Below, in pieces: positions 8,128 through 16,660 of a stretch of DNA of 41,909 nt. This DNA comes from an uncultured Flavonifractor sp. (GTDB taxonomy: Bacteria; Bacillota; Clostridia; Oscillospirales; Oscillospiraceae). The stretch spans positions 1 through 41,909 of the forward strand of contig CALWXT010000009.1 of the NCBI GenBank assembly GCA_944385575.1, read 5' to 3'. Within the stretch, counting starts at the first letter, position 1. Every line of letters begins with the position of its first letter. The notes beneath the pieces are model-generated. The model did no database searches, was not told where the DNA came from, and saw only the letters and a list, made by a program, of their open reading frames with translations. The translations under genes and the position numbers were made by a program.

Positions 8128-8796
8128 TCAGGAGCAGAACCGATGGTTGCCGATCACCTTAATCAGCGGCCGGCTCCAGATCCAGGCACTGGTGGCGGTG
8201 TTGGGGTTGAAATAGTAGATGGCTCCGCCGCTGGGGTCGGCGCCGTTGAGGGCTTCCTGCGCAGCACGCACCGCCGACTGGGCTACCGGCTGGTCGATCT
8301 GCCCGTCCACCATACAGGTAAAAGCGCCGGGCTGATACACCACGCCGGCAATGGTGTTGGGGAAGGAGGGGTGCTCCACCCGGTTGAGGATTACCGCTCC
8401 CACCGCCACCTGACCGCTGTACGGCTCACCCCGGGCCTCCGCCGAGATGACCCGGGCCAGCAGGTCTACGCTCTCCCACTGGCTGGTGCTGCTTCCGCCG
8501 TCCTGCATGCCCAATGCCCGCAGGGTGGCGGGGCCCACGATTCCGTCCGGTGTCAGACCGTTTTTCCGCTGAAAGTACTTTACCGCCTGGGTGGTCTGGC
8601 TGCCGAAGACGCCGTCCACTGAGCCGTCGTAATAGCCCCAGTTTTTCAGCTTGCTCTGGATGACCCGGACCTGTTCTCCGGTGGAGCCCTGCCGGTAGGT
8701 GGCCGCCTGGGCCTGCTGGGCCAGCACGATGACCGCGATATTCAGGATAAAAAGCAGGGCCAGGGCCCCGGCTAATCTGCGTTTATTGACACGCAT
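8128..8796 (-). CDS. sleB: Spore cortex-lytic enzyme SleB
   Basis: This 222-residue protein has a signal peptide (hydrophobic segment ending AQQAQAA), a peptidoglycan-binding domain (about residues 34-95, VRVIQSKLKNWGYYDGSVDG) and a C-terminal SleB/CwlJ hydrolase domain (about 110-222). The motif VISAEARGEPYSGQVAVG carries the catalytic glutamate of this lytic transglycosylase family. SleB degrades muramic-lactam cortex during germination. The ATG at 8796 is chosen over an in-frame GTG at 8817 because AAGGGAGG lies 7 bases before it. No ypeB is seen beside it, although SleB and YpeB are often paired in Bacillus. Confidence 0.95.
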   Translation of the reverse strand: MRVNKRRLAGALALLFILNIAVIVLAQQAQAATYRQGSTGEQVRVIQSKLKNWGYYDGSVDGVFGSQTTQAVKYFQRKNGLTPDGIVGPATLRALGMQDGGSSTSQWESVDLLARVISAEARGEPYSGQVAVGAVILNRVEHPSFPNTIAGVVYQPGAFTCMVDGQIDQPVAQSAVRAAQEALNGADPSGGAIYYFNPNTATSAWIWSRPLIKVIGNHRFCS

Positions 8797-8823
8797 CCTT
8801 CCGCCTCCCTTTCTCACTGAAGC

Positions 8824-8853
8824 TAGTGTACGGAGCCGGCGGAGCGGTTATGA
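8824..8853 (-). promoter_or_regulatory. Candidate sigma-G-type promoter of sleB
   Basis: Read on the minus strand: TCATA (8853-8849), 18 bases, TACACTA (8830-8824), similar to the sigma-G pattern and 28 bases before the sleB start. sleB is a forespore gene in Bacillus. The match is partial. Confidence 0.38.
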
Positions 8854-8931
8854 GCGCCAATCTATTCCACGGTGGGAATAAGCGCCGCCCGCATGGGACA
8901 TACTGGAATAAAGATGGAAAGGATGTGGGTC

Positions 8932-9204
8932 ATGATGGTACAGGGTGTGTCCCGGCAGGTCATTGTGGTGCGGTCTCCCGACCCCCGATTTTTTGAGCAG
9001 GCGATCTTTATTGTCAAGGAGGATGCCTTTAAAAAAGGTGTCACCGCCGACGAGGTGCTTCAGGAGGCACGTCGGGCGGCGGACGGCTATCTGCGGAAAA
9101 ATACCCGCTGGAACAAGCTGTGGCGGCGGGTGCCGGGGCCGGTCTACGCCGCGGCGGGAGCGGTAGCCGCCACCCTGTGCTGGTGCATGGCGCTGGCGCT
9201 GTAA
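8932..9204 (+). CDS. Small protein of unknown function with a C-terminal membrane segment
   Basis: The 90-residue product begins MMVQGVSRQVIVVRSPDPRF and carries a charged, helical middle part (KKGVTADEVLQEARRAADG) and one hydrophobic segment at the very end (about residues 68-88, YAAAGAVAATLCWCMALAL). This suggests a tail-anchored protein with its main part in the cytoplasm. The start at 8932 is supported by GGAAAGGA 8 bases upstream; longer in-frame starts at 8872 and 8893 have no ribosome binding site. It is divergent from sleB and followed by a strong terminator. I cannot name the family. A sporulation role is possible from context but unproven. Confidence 0.7.
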   Translation: MMVQGVSRQVIVVRSPDPRFFEQAIFIVKEDAFKKGVTADEVLQEARRAADGYLRKNTRWNKLWRRVPGPVYAAAGAVAATLCWCMALAL

Positions 9205-9210
9205 GGTGCA

Positions 9211-9246
9211 AAAAGGGAAGGGTCTGCGGACCCTTCCCTTTTTTAT
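9211..9246. terminator. Bidirectional terminator
   Basis: A perfect 14-bp stem (9211-9224 with 9229-9242, AAAAGGGAAGGGTC arm) with loop TGCG. T-runs are present in both readings, so it can serve the small plus-strand gene and the large minus-strand gene that ends at 9248. Confidence 0.92.
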
Positions 9247-9247
9247 G

Positions 9248-12200
9248 TTATTTGCTCCAAGGATAGCAGAGGGGCTCCAGAGTGTCGGGATCCAGAAGGA
9301 ATACCTTGATGTGCTTGGCGGTATTGATGGGAAGGGAATAGGTCACTCTGCCCTCCTCGGGTGTGAGGAATACGCTGCGGCGCTCCATCAGCTTGCCGCC
9401 GTCATAGCTGGCAGCACAGAGGAGGACCGGCCCCATATCTTCGCTGACCTGGAGGGTCACGGCAGCGCGGTCGTAGCACAGGATGGAGATGGGCGCTTTG
9501 GCCTCCCAGACGAACCAGGGCAGGTCTCCGCTCTGCTGGTTGAGCTCCCAGACGCCGGTGAGATCCCAGCCCATGCCGGTATAGGTGTCGGCGCTGGCGA
9601 GGGCGGCGGAGGTGAGGGAGGTGGCGCCGCTGGTGGAGACCCTAATGTCGTAGCCCCGGTTGGCCACGCCGGTGAGGTACCGGTTGCCGCTGGCGCTGTT
9701 GTAGCGGTAGGCCACCGCATAGGAGTTGAACGCAACGCCGCCCTGGGAGCCGACAAAATAATTGTAATAGGAATCCACATACCGGCAGGCCACCAGGCAG
9801 TTTTTGATGGAGCCGGAGTAGTTGCAGTGCCCGGCGATGCCGCCGGCGTATGCGGCATTGCAGGCGCCGGCGGACACGTCACCGGAGTTGTAGCAGGACT
9901 GGATGGTGGTGCCGCTGCGGTAAAACTGCCCCACAATGCCCCCCGCGTAGCACTGGTAACACTCCAGCTCGCCGCCCACTACGTCGCCCTGGTTGTAGCA
10001 GTTGGACAGGCTGGAGTCGCTGGCGCCGGCGATGCCGCCCAGGACGAAGGTGCCGCCGGTGCGGCCGTAACACAGCATCCCCTCCACCTGGGCCAGGTTG
10101 CGGCACTGGCTGACGGTGAGACCGCTGCTCAGCCGGCCGAACACGCCGCCGCAGTAGGCGTTGGTGGTGGTGTCGTCGGTGGTGATCTCCCCGTCATTGC
10201 TGCAGCGGGTCAGGGTATAGCTGCCCGACTCAACGTAGCCCGCCACGCCGCCTATGCAGATCGTGGGGGCGTCACAGACGTAAATGCTGGCCCGGTTGGA
10301 GCAGTCGGTCAGGGAGGCGGCGGCATAGCCCGCCAGGCCGCCCACATGGAGCTGCATACTGCTGTAGCTGCTGCCCACCACGAACAGCGAGCCGGTGACA
10401 TAGCAGTTGGAGAGGGTGGTGCCGCCGTCCAGCCGGCCGGCCACGACGCCCGCGTTGATCGTTCCCGAGGCGGCAAAGGAAAGGGAGACCTGCTCCAGCC
10501 CCACGTTCTTGATGTCCGCGCCGTATGTCACCCCGAACAGGCCGGCGTAGCTGCCGGCGGGGGAGGTGATGGTCAGGCCCCGGATCACCCGTCCGCAGCC
10601 GTCGAAGGTGCCGGTAAAGGGGGCCGACTCCGTGCCGATGGGGGTCCAGTTTGTATAGCCGGACAGGTCCAGGTCGGCGGTAAGGGCGTAGGAGCCGTCC
10701 AGAGGGTAGTCCGGATCGGTTCCGATGCGGGCAAGGGCATCCGGGCTGTCGATGGGGGTGGCGGTGAGGTCGGGGTCCCCCACCTCACCCGGGAAAGGGC
10801 CGCCGGGCTCTTCCGGGACCTGGATGGGAGACACCTTGAAATGGGCGGTGAGGGTGACGGCGCAGTCAGGCAGGGTGAAAGCCACGGAACTGTTCGACGG
10901 ATAGGCCAGGTTCACACCCTCGCAGCTCCAGTGGTCGAAGAGCCAGTTCCGATCCGGAACCGCGTTCACTGTAATATACTCGCCGGGGGCGAAGAAACTG
11001 ATCGCCTCGGTGGCTGGTTCCTTGGAGCCCTGGAGCCAGTCGGAGGAGCTGCTGCCCCGGGCGGTGATTTTGCCGCCGGTTCCGGCCTGGATGGTGACCG
11101 ACCGGGCGTACAGCGTATAGTCCCGTTCATTGCACTGGACGCTTTTGAAACCGGCGCAATAATTGCTGCTGGTGGTATAGCCCAGCTGCTTGTCGGAGTT
11201 GGAGCCGCAGGCCAGCACGGAGTAGTCCTCCTTGACGATCAGGGTAAAGTCATCACCTGCCTCTGCCAGCAGCACGTCCTCCGCCATTTTGACAGGGACC
11301 GAACTGTCGGTGCGTGTGCCGTTGCCCAGCTGGCCATACATGTTGCGCCCCCAGCCCCAGAGGGTGCCGCTGCTGTCCAGGGCCACGATGTGCATAGATC
11401 TCGTGGAGATGGCGGTGATGTTTTCCAGACCCGACACCTGGACAGGCACTTCGCTGCCCCGGTTTTCCGTGCCGTTACCCAGCTGGCCCTCCCAGTTGCG
11501 GCCGCAGGCCCATACGGTGCCGTCCTCTGCCAGGGCGGCGCAGAAATAATCGCCGATGGCAAAGGAGCGGATCTTCCCGCAGGGCCAGTCCAGCTTGGTG
11601 GGGGTGGTGAGGGAGGTATCGCTGGTGCCGCTCTCCAGAGTGCCGAACCGGCCAAAGTAGTCGTCATAGCCCCACACATAGACCGAGCCGTCGGCAGCTT
11701 TGGCCGCTGAGCCGTTAGGGCCGGCCCAGATGGCTGTCACTGTCGGCAGTCCTGCGATTTGGACGGGCTGAGTCAGGACTGTCCCGGCTGCAGTGGCGAG
11801 ACAGCCGTCCCGGTCAAAACCGAATCCCCACACGACGCCATCCTTGTCCAGGGCCAGCAGATGGTTGTCGCCGGCGGCGATGGCGGTGATGTCCGTAAGG
11901 CGCTCAATGGGGGTGAGTGTATAATTGCTTAGCCCGGTGGCGATCTGTCCGGCATACCAGACAGTCCCGTCCCGCATCAGAAAGATGGAGGCGTAATAAG
12001 AGCAGACCACGTCGGCCACGTTCTGGAGCAACGGGACCCTGCCGGGGACGCAGTCGGCATAACCGTAGCGGTCGCCCAGTTGTTTATAGTTGTTGCTGCC
12101 CCAGCCGTAGACCGTGCCGCCGTCGTTCAGTGCCAGGGCGTGGATGCTGCCGGCGGCAATGGCAACCTGGGGGATCGAGCCTTCTTCGGAAGTAAAAGAA

Positions 12201-14884
12201 GGGGTGAGTACCACTTTGTTGTCCGGCATGGTGAAGACTGCCGGATTGGCCTGAGGATCAGCCAGCTCCACACCCTCTGCAGACCACGCCTGGAAGATAC
12301 TGCCCACGTTGGGCAGGGCGTCCACCGTGACCTGGGCGCCCTTGGGGAAATAGGTCTGTCCGGTGCGGCTGGCACCGCCGCCCCCCACGGCGGTGCCCAG
12401 CTCCAGGGGATAGACCAGCAGGGAGAAGGGCTGGTCGGAGTCCTGCTCCACCACAGGTACGAACTCAGAGGTGTCCCGATAGGTGCCGCAGCCCAGCTCG
12501 CCGTTGCCGTTGTAGCCGCAGGCGTACAGATAGCCGTCCTGATCCGCCGCGAAGGTCTGGGAATTGCCTGCCCGGACAAAGGAGACCGACTGGCGGACCT
12601 TCACGGGAACGGAACGGTCCTCCGTGGTGCCGTCCCCCAGCTGGCCGCTGGTGTTGACGCCCCAGGTCCACAGATTGCCTTCGGCGTCAATGGCGGCGGC
12701 GTGGCTGTACCCGGCGGAGATGGCGGTCACGTTGCTGAGGCCGGGGACCTTCACGGGGACATCACTGCTCTGGCCCACAAGGCCGGAGCCCCAGGTCCAC
12801 ACCGTGCCGTCCTGGCCCAGGGCCAGGAAATAGCCGCTGCCCACAGAGATGGCGGAGATGTGCTCCAGCTCCTCCACCTGCCTGGGCAGACGGTCTTCAG
12901 TAGAGCTGCCCCAGCCCACCGTCCAGACGGTACCGTCCCGGCACAGCAGCAGGGCCGCCGTGCCGCCCGCGGCGATGTCAATGATATTGGTGGGTATATA
13001 GTGAGTGGCGGGATAGGATGTGTCCGGAATGGTGAGCTTGGTGGGGGTGAGTACGCTTTCCATTCCGTTTATGATGTCCAAGCCCCAGTAATAGATAGAG
13101 GATTTGCCGTTCGGGTCGTGGTACAGACTCATGCTGAAGCACTCACCAGCGGCCAGGACAGAGCCGTAAAGGCCGGAGACGTAAGCGGGTTCCGCCGCGT
13201 TTTCCGTTTTGCCGTTGCCTAGCTGACCGGCGCTGTTGTCGCCCCAGGCGGAGTTCCGTTCTCCGATCACCAGGGTGTGCATCCCGCCGGCGGCCATGGC
13301 GGTGGCCTTCAGGGGGGCTCCGGAAGAGCCGGGGACGGTTGCCGCCGCCGGGCGGAATTCTTCTCCGCTCTCCTCCGGCCCGCCGTTGCCCAACTGACCG
13401 TAAAGATTGTTGCCCCAGGTCCACACGGTGCCGTCGCTGCGCAGGGCGGTGACGGTGGCGTAGCTCCCGGCCAGGTCGGGAGTCACCGACAGGCAGTCCG
13501 TCAGCTGGAACTGGGCGGTCAGGGAGGCGGGGCCGTTGGGCATGGTAAAGCTCTGGACGGTGTCCTGGGGTTCGGCAAGGGCAAGCCCCTCCCCGGACCA
13601 CCCCGCCCAGGAGCTTCCCAGCTCCGGGACGGCGTATACCGTCAGCTCCTCACCCGCCTGATAGAGGCCGGTGGAGAGCCCGGTGGTATTGCCCCCGGGC
13701 TGGGCCGTGATCCGCAGGGGATAGCGGTCGGCGTAAAAGGGCAGCCCGTCCTCATATTCCATGGGGCGGAAGTAGTCTGGGATGTCGGAGCTGCTGCCTC
13801 CGGGGCTCTGGATGGTGCCGTCTTCCATCAGCAGGATGGACCGGGAGCCGATGGCCACGCCCACGGCCGGCTGGGACACGTCGTCGATGTGGATTGCGGG
13901 AGAGATGCCGTTTGAGTTATAGAGCGGCGGCTTGTTGCCGAAATCTCCGTAGTAATTCAGGCCACAGGCCCACAATGCTCCGTCCTTGTCCAGGGCCAGG
14001 GTGTAATCGCTGCCGCAGGCCAGCGTGGTAATGTCAGTAAGCCCCACCATCTTCTGAGGCTTGTATGAGCTGCTGCTGGCTCCACTTGTAACGCTTATGT
14101 TCTTGGTATATCCCAACTGCCCGTCGGAGTTGTGTCCCCAGGACCAGACGGTGCCGTCCCCGCACAGGGCAAAGCAGGAGCCGCCGCCGGAGAGAACGGC
14201 GGTGATATTCTCCAGCCCCTCAATCTGGAGGGGTTCGATGGCAACCTGGTAGGGGTTCTGGCCGCCCCCCAGCCCACCGAATCGGTTGGAGCCCAAGGCC
14301 CATACCGTGCCGTCCGTCAGCAGTGCCAGGACATAGGTTTCATAGGAAAGATAACCCAGGGCTACGGAACGGACAGAGTTCAGCCTCTCTATTTTTACCG
14401 GCGAGGGGTGGGGGTTGTTGTCGTTAGTCAGCCCCAGCTGACCGCTTTTGTTGCCGCCCCAGATGTACAGAGCACCGTCCGACGTCACCGCCGCTTTGTT
14501 GGTGAGGCAGGAGGAGATGGCGACCACATCCTCCAGCCCCTCCACCATGGCGGGGGTGCCGCGGGTGGTGGTGGTGCCGTCCCCCAGCTGCCCTTTGTCG
14601 TTGGCGCCCCAGGTCCAGACGTGGCCGTCGGCGTCCAGGGCCATGCCGGGGGCGATGTCCACAATGCGCTCCAGCCCGTCCAGCAGGACCGGGTATCTGG
14701 AATTTACATTGGCGGGATCGTTGCTGCCCCACACATACACCGTGCCGTTGGACAGCAGGGCCATATCGCTGTCTATCTTGGGCTGGGTGGTAAAGGGCGC
14801 CTCCTCCGGCTCCGCTGCCAGGGATGCGGGAAGCAGGGACAGCAGCAGGGCTGCGGTCAGAAGAAATGATAAAAACCGCCTCAT
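9248..14884 (-). CDS. Giant secreted RCC1-repeat / InlB B-repeat / GLUG-repeat protein
   Basis: The 1878-residue protein has a cleavable signal peptide (residues 1-23, LLSLLPASLAAEP) and is probably exported. Three similar modules follow. Each has seven RCC1-type repeats of the form DGTVWTWGxNxxGQLG (about residues 40-385, 465-815 and 900-1255), enough for one seven-bladed propeller. Each block is followed by an InlB B-repeat-like stretch (about 386-458, 821-897 and 1259-1348; WAGWSGEG, FQAWSAEG and FDHWSCEG). A region with GLUG repeats follows (about 1446-1700; VGGLAGYAAASLTDC and similar), then a C-terminal beta-rich domain ending in KVFLLDPDTLEPLC. I see no LPXTG signal, SLH domain or long membrane anchor, so retention at the surface is unclear. 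It is likely an adhesin or other extracellular binding protein; no catalytic motif is visible. It stands alone between two terminators. A promoter with operator-like repeats lies upstream. Confidence 0.9.
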   Translation of the reverse strand: MRRFLSFLLTAALLLSLLPASLAAEPEEAPFTTQPKIDSDMALLSNGTVYVWGSNDPANVNSRYPVLLDGLERIVDIAPGMALDADGHVWTWGANDKGQLGDGTTTTRGTPAMVEGLEDVVAISSCLTNKAAVTSDGALYIWGGNKSGQLGLTNDNNPHPSPVKIERLNSVRSVALGYLSYETYVLALLTDGTVWALGSNRFGGLGGGQNPYQVAIEPLQIEGLENITAVLSGGGSCFALCGDGTVWSWGHNSDGQLGYTKNISVTSGASSSSYKPQKMVGLTDITTLACGSDYTLALDKDGALWACGLNYYGDFGNKPPLYNSNGISPAIHIDDVSQPAVGVAIGSRSILLMEDGTIQSPGGSSSDIPDYFRPMEYEDGLPFYADRYPLRITAQPGGNTTGLSTGLYQAGEELTVYAVPELGSSWAGWSGEGLALAEPQDTVQSFTMPNGPASLTAQFQLTDCLSVTPDLAGSYATVTALRSDGTVWTWGNNLYGQLGNGGPEESGEEFRPAAATVPGSSGAPLKATAMAAGGMHTLVIGERNSAWGDNSAGQLGNGKTENAAEPAYVSGLYGSVLAAGECFSMSLYHDPNGKSSIYYWGLDIINGMESVLTPTKLTIPDTSYPATHYIPTNIIDIAAGGTAALLLCRDGTVWTVGWGSSTEDRLPRQVEELEHISAISVGSGYFLALGQDGTVWTWGSGLVGQSSDVPVKVPGLSNVTAISAGYSHAAAIDAEGNLWTWGVNTSGQLGDGTTEDRSVPVKVRQSVSFVRAGNSQTFAADQDGYLYACGYNGNGELGCGTYRDTSEFVPVVEQDSDQPFSLLVYPLELGTAVGGGGASRTGQTYFPKGAQVTVDALPNVGSIFQAWSAEGVELADPQANPAVFTMPDNKVVLTPSFTSEEGSIPQVAIAAGSIHALALNDGGTVYGWGSNNYKQLGDRYGYADCVPGRVPLLQNVADVVCSYYASIFLMRDGTVWYAGQIATGLSNYTLTPIERLTDITAIAAGDNHLLALDKDGVVWGFGFDRDGCLATAAGTVLTQPVQIAGLPTVTAIWAGPNGSAAKAADGSVYVWGYDDYFGRFGTLESGTSDTSLTTPTKLDWPCGKIRSFAIGDYFCAALAEDGTVWACGRNWEGQLGNGTENRGSEVPVQVSGLENITAISTRSMHIVALDSSGTLWGWGRNMYGQLGNGTRTDSSVPVKMAEDVLLAEAGDDFTLIVKEDYSVLACGSNSDKQLGYTTSSNYCAGFKSVQCNERDYTLYARSVTIQAGTGGKITARGSSSSDWLQGSKEPATEAISFFAPGEYITVNAVPDRNWLFDHWSCEGVNLAYPSNSSVAFTLPDCAVTLTAHFKVSPIQVPEEPGGPFPGEVGDPDLTATPIDSPDALARIGTDPDYPLDGSYALTADLDLSGYTNWTPIGTESAPFTGTFDGCGRVIRGLTITSPAGSYAGLFGVTYGADIKNVGLEQVSLSFAASGTINAGVVAGRLDGGTTLSNCYVTGSLFVVGSSYSSMQLHVGGLAGYAAASLTDCSNRASIYVCDAPTICIGGVAGYVESGSYTLTRCSNDGEITTDDTTTNAYCGGVFGRLSSGLTVSQCRNLAQVEGMLCYGRTGGTFVLGGIAGASDSSLSNCYNQGDVVGGELECYQCYAGGIVGQFYRSGTTIQSCYNSGDVSAGACNAAYAGGIAGHCNYSGSIKNCLVACRYVDSYYNYFVGSQGGVAFNSYAVAYRYNSASGNRYLTGVANRGYDIRVSTSGATSLTSAALASADTYTGMGWDLTGVWELNQQSGDLPWFVWEAKAPISILCYDRAAVTLQVSEDMGPVLLCAASYDGGKLMERRSVFLTPEEGRVTYSLPINTAKHIKVFLLDPDTLEPLCYPWSK

Positions 14885-14900
14885 AAGACCCTTCCTTTCC

Positions 14901-14971
14901 TTAGGATAACGTAGGATAATTTTATGATAGCATACATTACCATACGGGAAAATAACATAGGATAATTTTAT
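14901..14971. repeat. TAGGATAA direct repeats upstream of the RCC1 gene
   Basis: AACRTAGGATAATTTTAT occurs at 14908-14925 and again at 14954-14971 (one difference, 46 bases apart), and TAGGATAA also at 14902-14909. The copies lie in the leader/promoter region of the RCC1-repeat gene in otherwise AT-rich DNA that contrasts with the GC-rich surroundings. They could be regulator binding sites. Confidence 0.6.
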
Positions 14972-14986
14972 ATATTACATATCAAA

Positions 14987-15017
14987 ATTATAAATACTAT
15001 GCAGCTAGCATAGTATT
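14987..15017 (-). promoter_or_regulatory. Candidate -10 box and palindromic operator of the RCC1 gene
   Basis: AATACTATGC (14993-15002) and GCATAGTATT (15008-15017) form a perfect 10-bp inverted repeat with 5 bases between. Directly downstream on the minus strand is TATAAT (14992-14987). The palindrome would cover the -35 position, as a repressor or activator site often does. No convincing -35 hexamer is seen. Confidence 0.45.
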
Positions 15018-15031
15018 CTTGCTTTATAGCG

Positions 15032-15069
15032 CAAAAAAATACCGGAACCAGCTCATAACTGGTTCCGGT
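15032..15069 (-). terminator. Terminator of the degV-family gene
   Basis: Inverted repeat ACCGGAACCAG / CTGGTTCCGGT (15041-15051 and 15059-15069), followed on the minus strand by ATTTTTTTGC. Confidence 0.92.
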
Positions 15070-15082
15070 GTTGTGAATATGC

Positions 15083-15958
15083 TCAATCCAAATACTGAAT
15101 ACCGGCGCCGATGACGCCGTCGCCGATATAGACGCTGAGGGTGGCGTCCATGGGGCCCTCCCAGCAGTGCTCGTAGTCGGGGAAAGCGGCCCGAACCTTG
15201 GCGGACAGCTCCGCCATCTCCTCCGGTGCGCCGCCGTTGGCCACGCCCAGATTGTAGCGCCGGCCGGGCTGGAAGCTCTGGCGCATCAGGTCCAGGATCT
15301 TGTCCTGCACCTGGCGGCGGCCCCGCACCTTGGCCACGCTTTGCAGCTGGCCGTCGCTGGCAAAGGTGATGATGGGCTTGATGCTCAGCATGGTGCCCGC
15401 CATGGCAGCCACCTTTCCGATGCGTCCGCCCTTGTAGAGATATTCCAGCGTGTCCACGGAGAAGAACGCGTGGGTGTTGGCTACCAGGTGAGGTACCCGC
15501 TGGGAGATCAGGGTGTCCCAGTCCGTTCCGGCCTTGATCTCCTCCCACAGCTGGAGCACCATAATGCCAAGGCCGAGAGAGCCGCTTTTGGAGTCAAAGG
15601 CCACTACCTCCAGATCCTCCCGCTGGGCGGCCTGCAGGCGCACCATGTTGTAGGTGCCGGAAAGGCCGCCGGACAGCATCAGGGCGATGACCTTTTCATA
15701 GCCGTCGGCCTTGATCTGATCCAGGGTATCGCTGACCGCGCCGCCCTCCGGCAGAGAGGTGCGGGGCAGCTCTCCACGGTGGAGCCGCTGGTAGATATCC
15801 TCTGCAAAAATGTCCACGCCATCGGAGAATTCTCCGTCCTCACAGATGATCTTCAGCGGCACGGTGTAGATGGGCGTATCAGCCCGCATCTCAGCCGACA
15901 GGTCGGCGGTAGAGTCGGTGAGCAGTGCAATCTTTTCCCGATTTGACAAGACGATCAT
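15083..15958 (-). CDS. DegV-family fatty-acid-binding protein
   Basis: This 291-residue protein matches the DegV fold: IALLTDSTADLSAEM at the N-terminus, YTVPLKI, RTSLPEGG (the usual TSQPS-like loop), LSGGLSGTYN and a C-terminal VGPGVIG-like region read here as IGDGVIGAGI. Members bind a fatty acid, and FakB proteins of this family hand it to the kinase FakA. No FakA is seen nearby, so a FakB role is possible but not shown. The N-terminal six residues before KIALLTD are unusual and the ATG at 15958 has a poor ribosome binding site, so the true start may be the in-frame TTG at 15949. It is divergent from a TetR regulator with palindromes in between. Confidence 0.9.
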   Translation of the reverse strand: MIVLSNREKIALLTDSTADLSAEMRADTPIYTVPLKIICEDGEFSDGVDIFAEDIYQRLHRGELPRTSLPEGGAVSDTLDQIKADGYEKVIALMLSGGLSGTYNMVRLQAAQREDLEVVAFDSKSGSLGLGIMVLQLWEEIKAGTDWDTLISQRVPHLVANTHAFFSVDTLEYLYKGGRIGKVAAMAGTMLSIKPIITFASDGQLQSVAKVRGRRQVQDKILDLMRQSFQPGRRYNLGVANGGAPEEMAELSAKVRAAFPDYEHCWEGPMDATLSVYIGDGVIGAGIQYLD

Positions 15959-15962
15959 CCTA

Positions 15963-15999
15963 TTCTATAATAGAAATACAGTCGCATAACATTGTTATG
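15963..15999. promoter_or_regulatory. Two palindromes in the degV-tetR intergenic region (putative TetR operators)
   Basis: TTCTATAATAGAA (15963-15975) and CATAACATTGTTATG (15985-15999) are perfect inverted repeats around a single central base, 9 bases apart, between the divergent genes. The first overlaps TATAAT/TATTAT-like -10 sequences. Autoregulation by the adjacent TetR protein is the simplest reading. Confidence 0.55.
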
Positions 16000-16051
16000 T
16001 TACTATTATAAATGGTTCATCATGGAAATGTCAAGGGGGAGTCAAGCGGAT

Positions 16052-16648
16052 ATGGACTATCACCAGCGCCGCAAGATGCAGGCCAAGCAGACCGAACAGG
16101 CCATCCTGGAAGCCGCTATGGTTCTGGCCCGGGAGCACAGTTTTGACAAGGTATCCGTCCGGGACATCTGTCAGCGGGCGGGGATCACCACCGGGGCCTT
16201 TTACCACCATTTTCGATCGAAGGAAGACCTGCTTTCCCGGGGCTTTTCCCCGCTGGATCAGCATATGGAGGAGGCTCTGGCGGGACATGAGGGTGACCCT
16301 CCGGTCCAGCGGCTGTGGTTGATCCTCTCCACCTACGCCCGTTTTACTGAGGAACAGGGGTGGGAACTGGTGGCCCGCTACTACCAGCGGCGGCTGGATT
16401 CTCCCGACGACGCCGCCTCCATGGACCCCACGCGGTTTACCCTCCGGGCGGTACTGGAGTGCTTGCAGCAGATGGAGGCGGAGGGTGTGCCCATGCCGGG
16501 CTGTACGCCGGAGTGGCTGGCGGACTTCCTCTTCCGGCACTTCCGGGGCGTGGTGGTGGACTGGATCCTCCACCGGGGAAGGTATCCCTTATTATCCCGC
16601 CTGGAGCAGGATTATACCCTGTTCAGCCATACCTTCCAAAGCAATTGA
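16052..16648 (+). CDS. TetR/AcrR-family transcriptional regulator
   Basis: This 198-residue protein has a TetR N-terminal helix-turn-helix (about residues 12-58: ILEAAMVLAREHSFDKVSVR, then ICQRAGITTGAFYHHF with the recognition helix) and a divergent all-helical ligand-binding domain. The ATG at 16052 is chosen because AAGGGGGAG (16033-16041) lies 10 bases upstream; earlier in-frame ATGs (15992, 16022, 16028) have no ribosome binding site and add a sequence atypical of the family. It is divergent from the degV-family gene and upstream of ylbJ. It most likely represses itself and perhaps the degV gene. The ligand is unknown. Confidence 0.9.
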   Translation: MDYHQRRKMQAKQTEQAILEAAMVLAREHSFDKVSVRDICQRAGITTGAFYHHFRSKEDLLSRGFSPLDQHMEEALAGHEGDPPVQRLWLILSTYARFTEEQGWELVARYYQRRLDSPDDAASMDPTRFTLRAVLECLQQMEAEGVPMPGCTPEWLADFLFRHFRGVVVDWILHRGRYPLLSRLEQDYTLFSHTFQSN

Positions 16649-16660
16649 ATAGAACAAAAC

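Noticed and set aside
9206-11710. 834-codon open frame on the plus strand opposite the RCC1-repeat gene
   Set aside because: A glycine/alanine/histidine-rich shadow of the repeat gene without ribosome binding site or recognisable domain.
9248-14884. RCC1 repeats considered as DNA tandem repeats or a CRISPR-like array
   Set aside because: The periodicity is at the protein level with diverged DNA and irregular spacing; no constant repeat or spacers.
15992-16051. Longer N-terminus for the TetR regulator
   Set aside because: It would start within a palindrome with no ribosome binding site and add a sequence atypical for TetR proteins.
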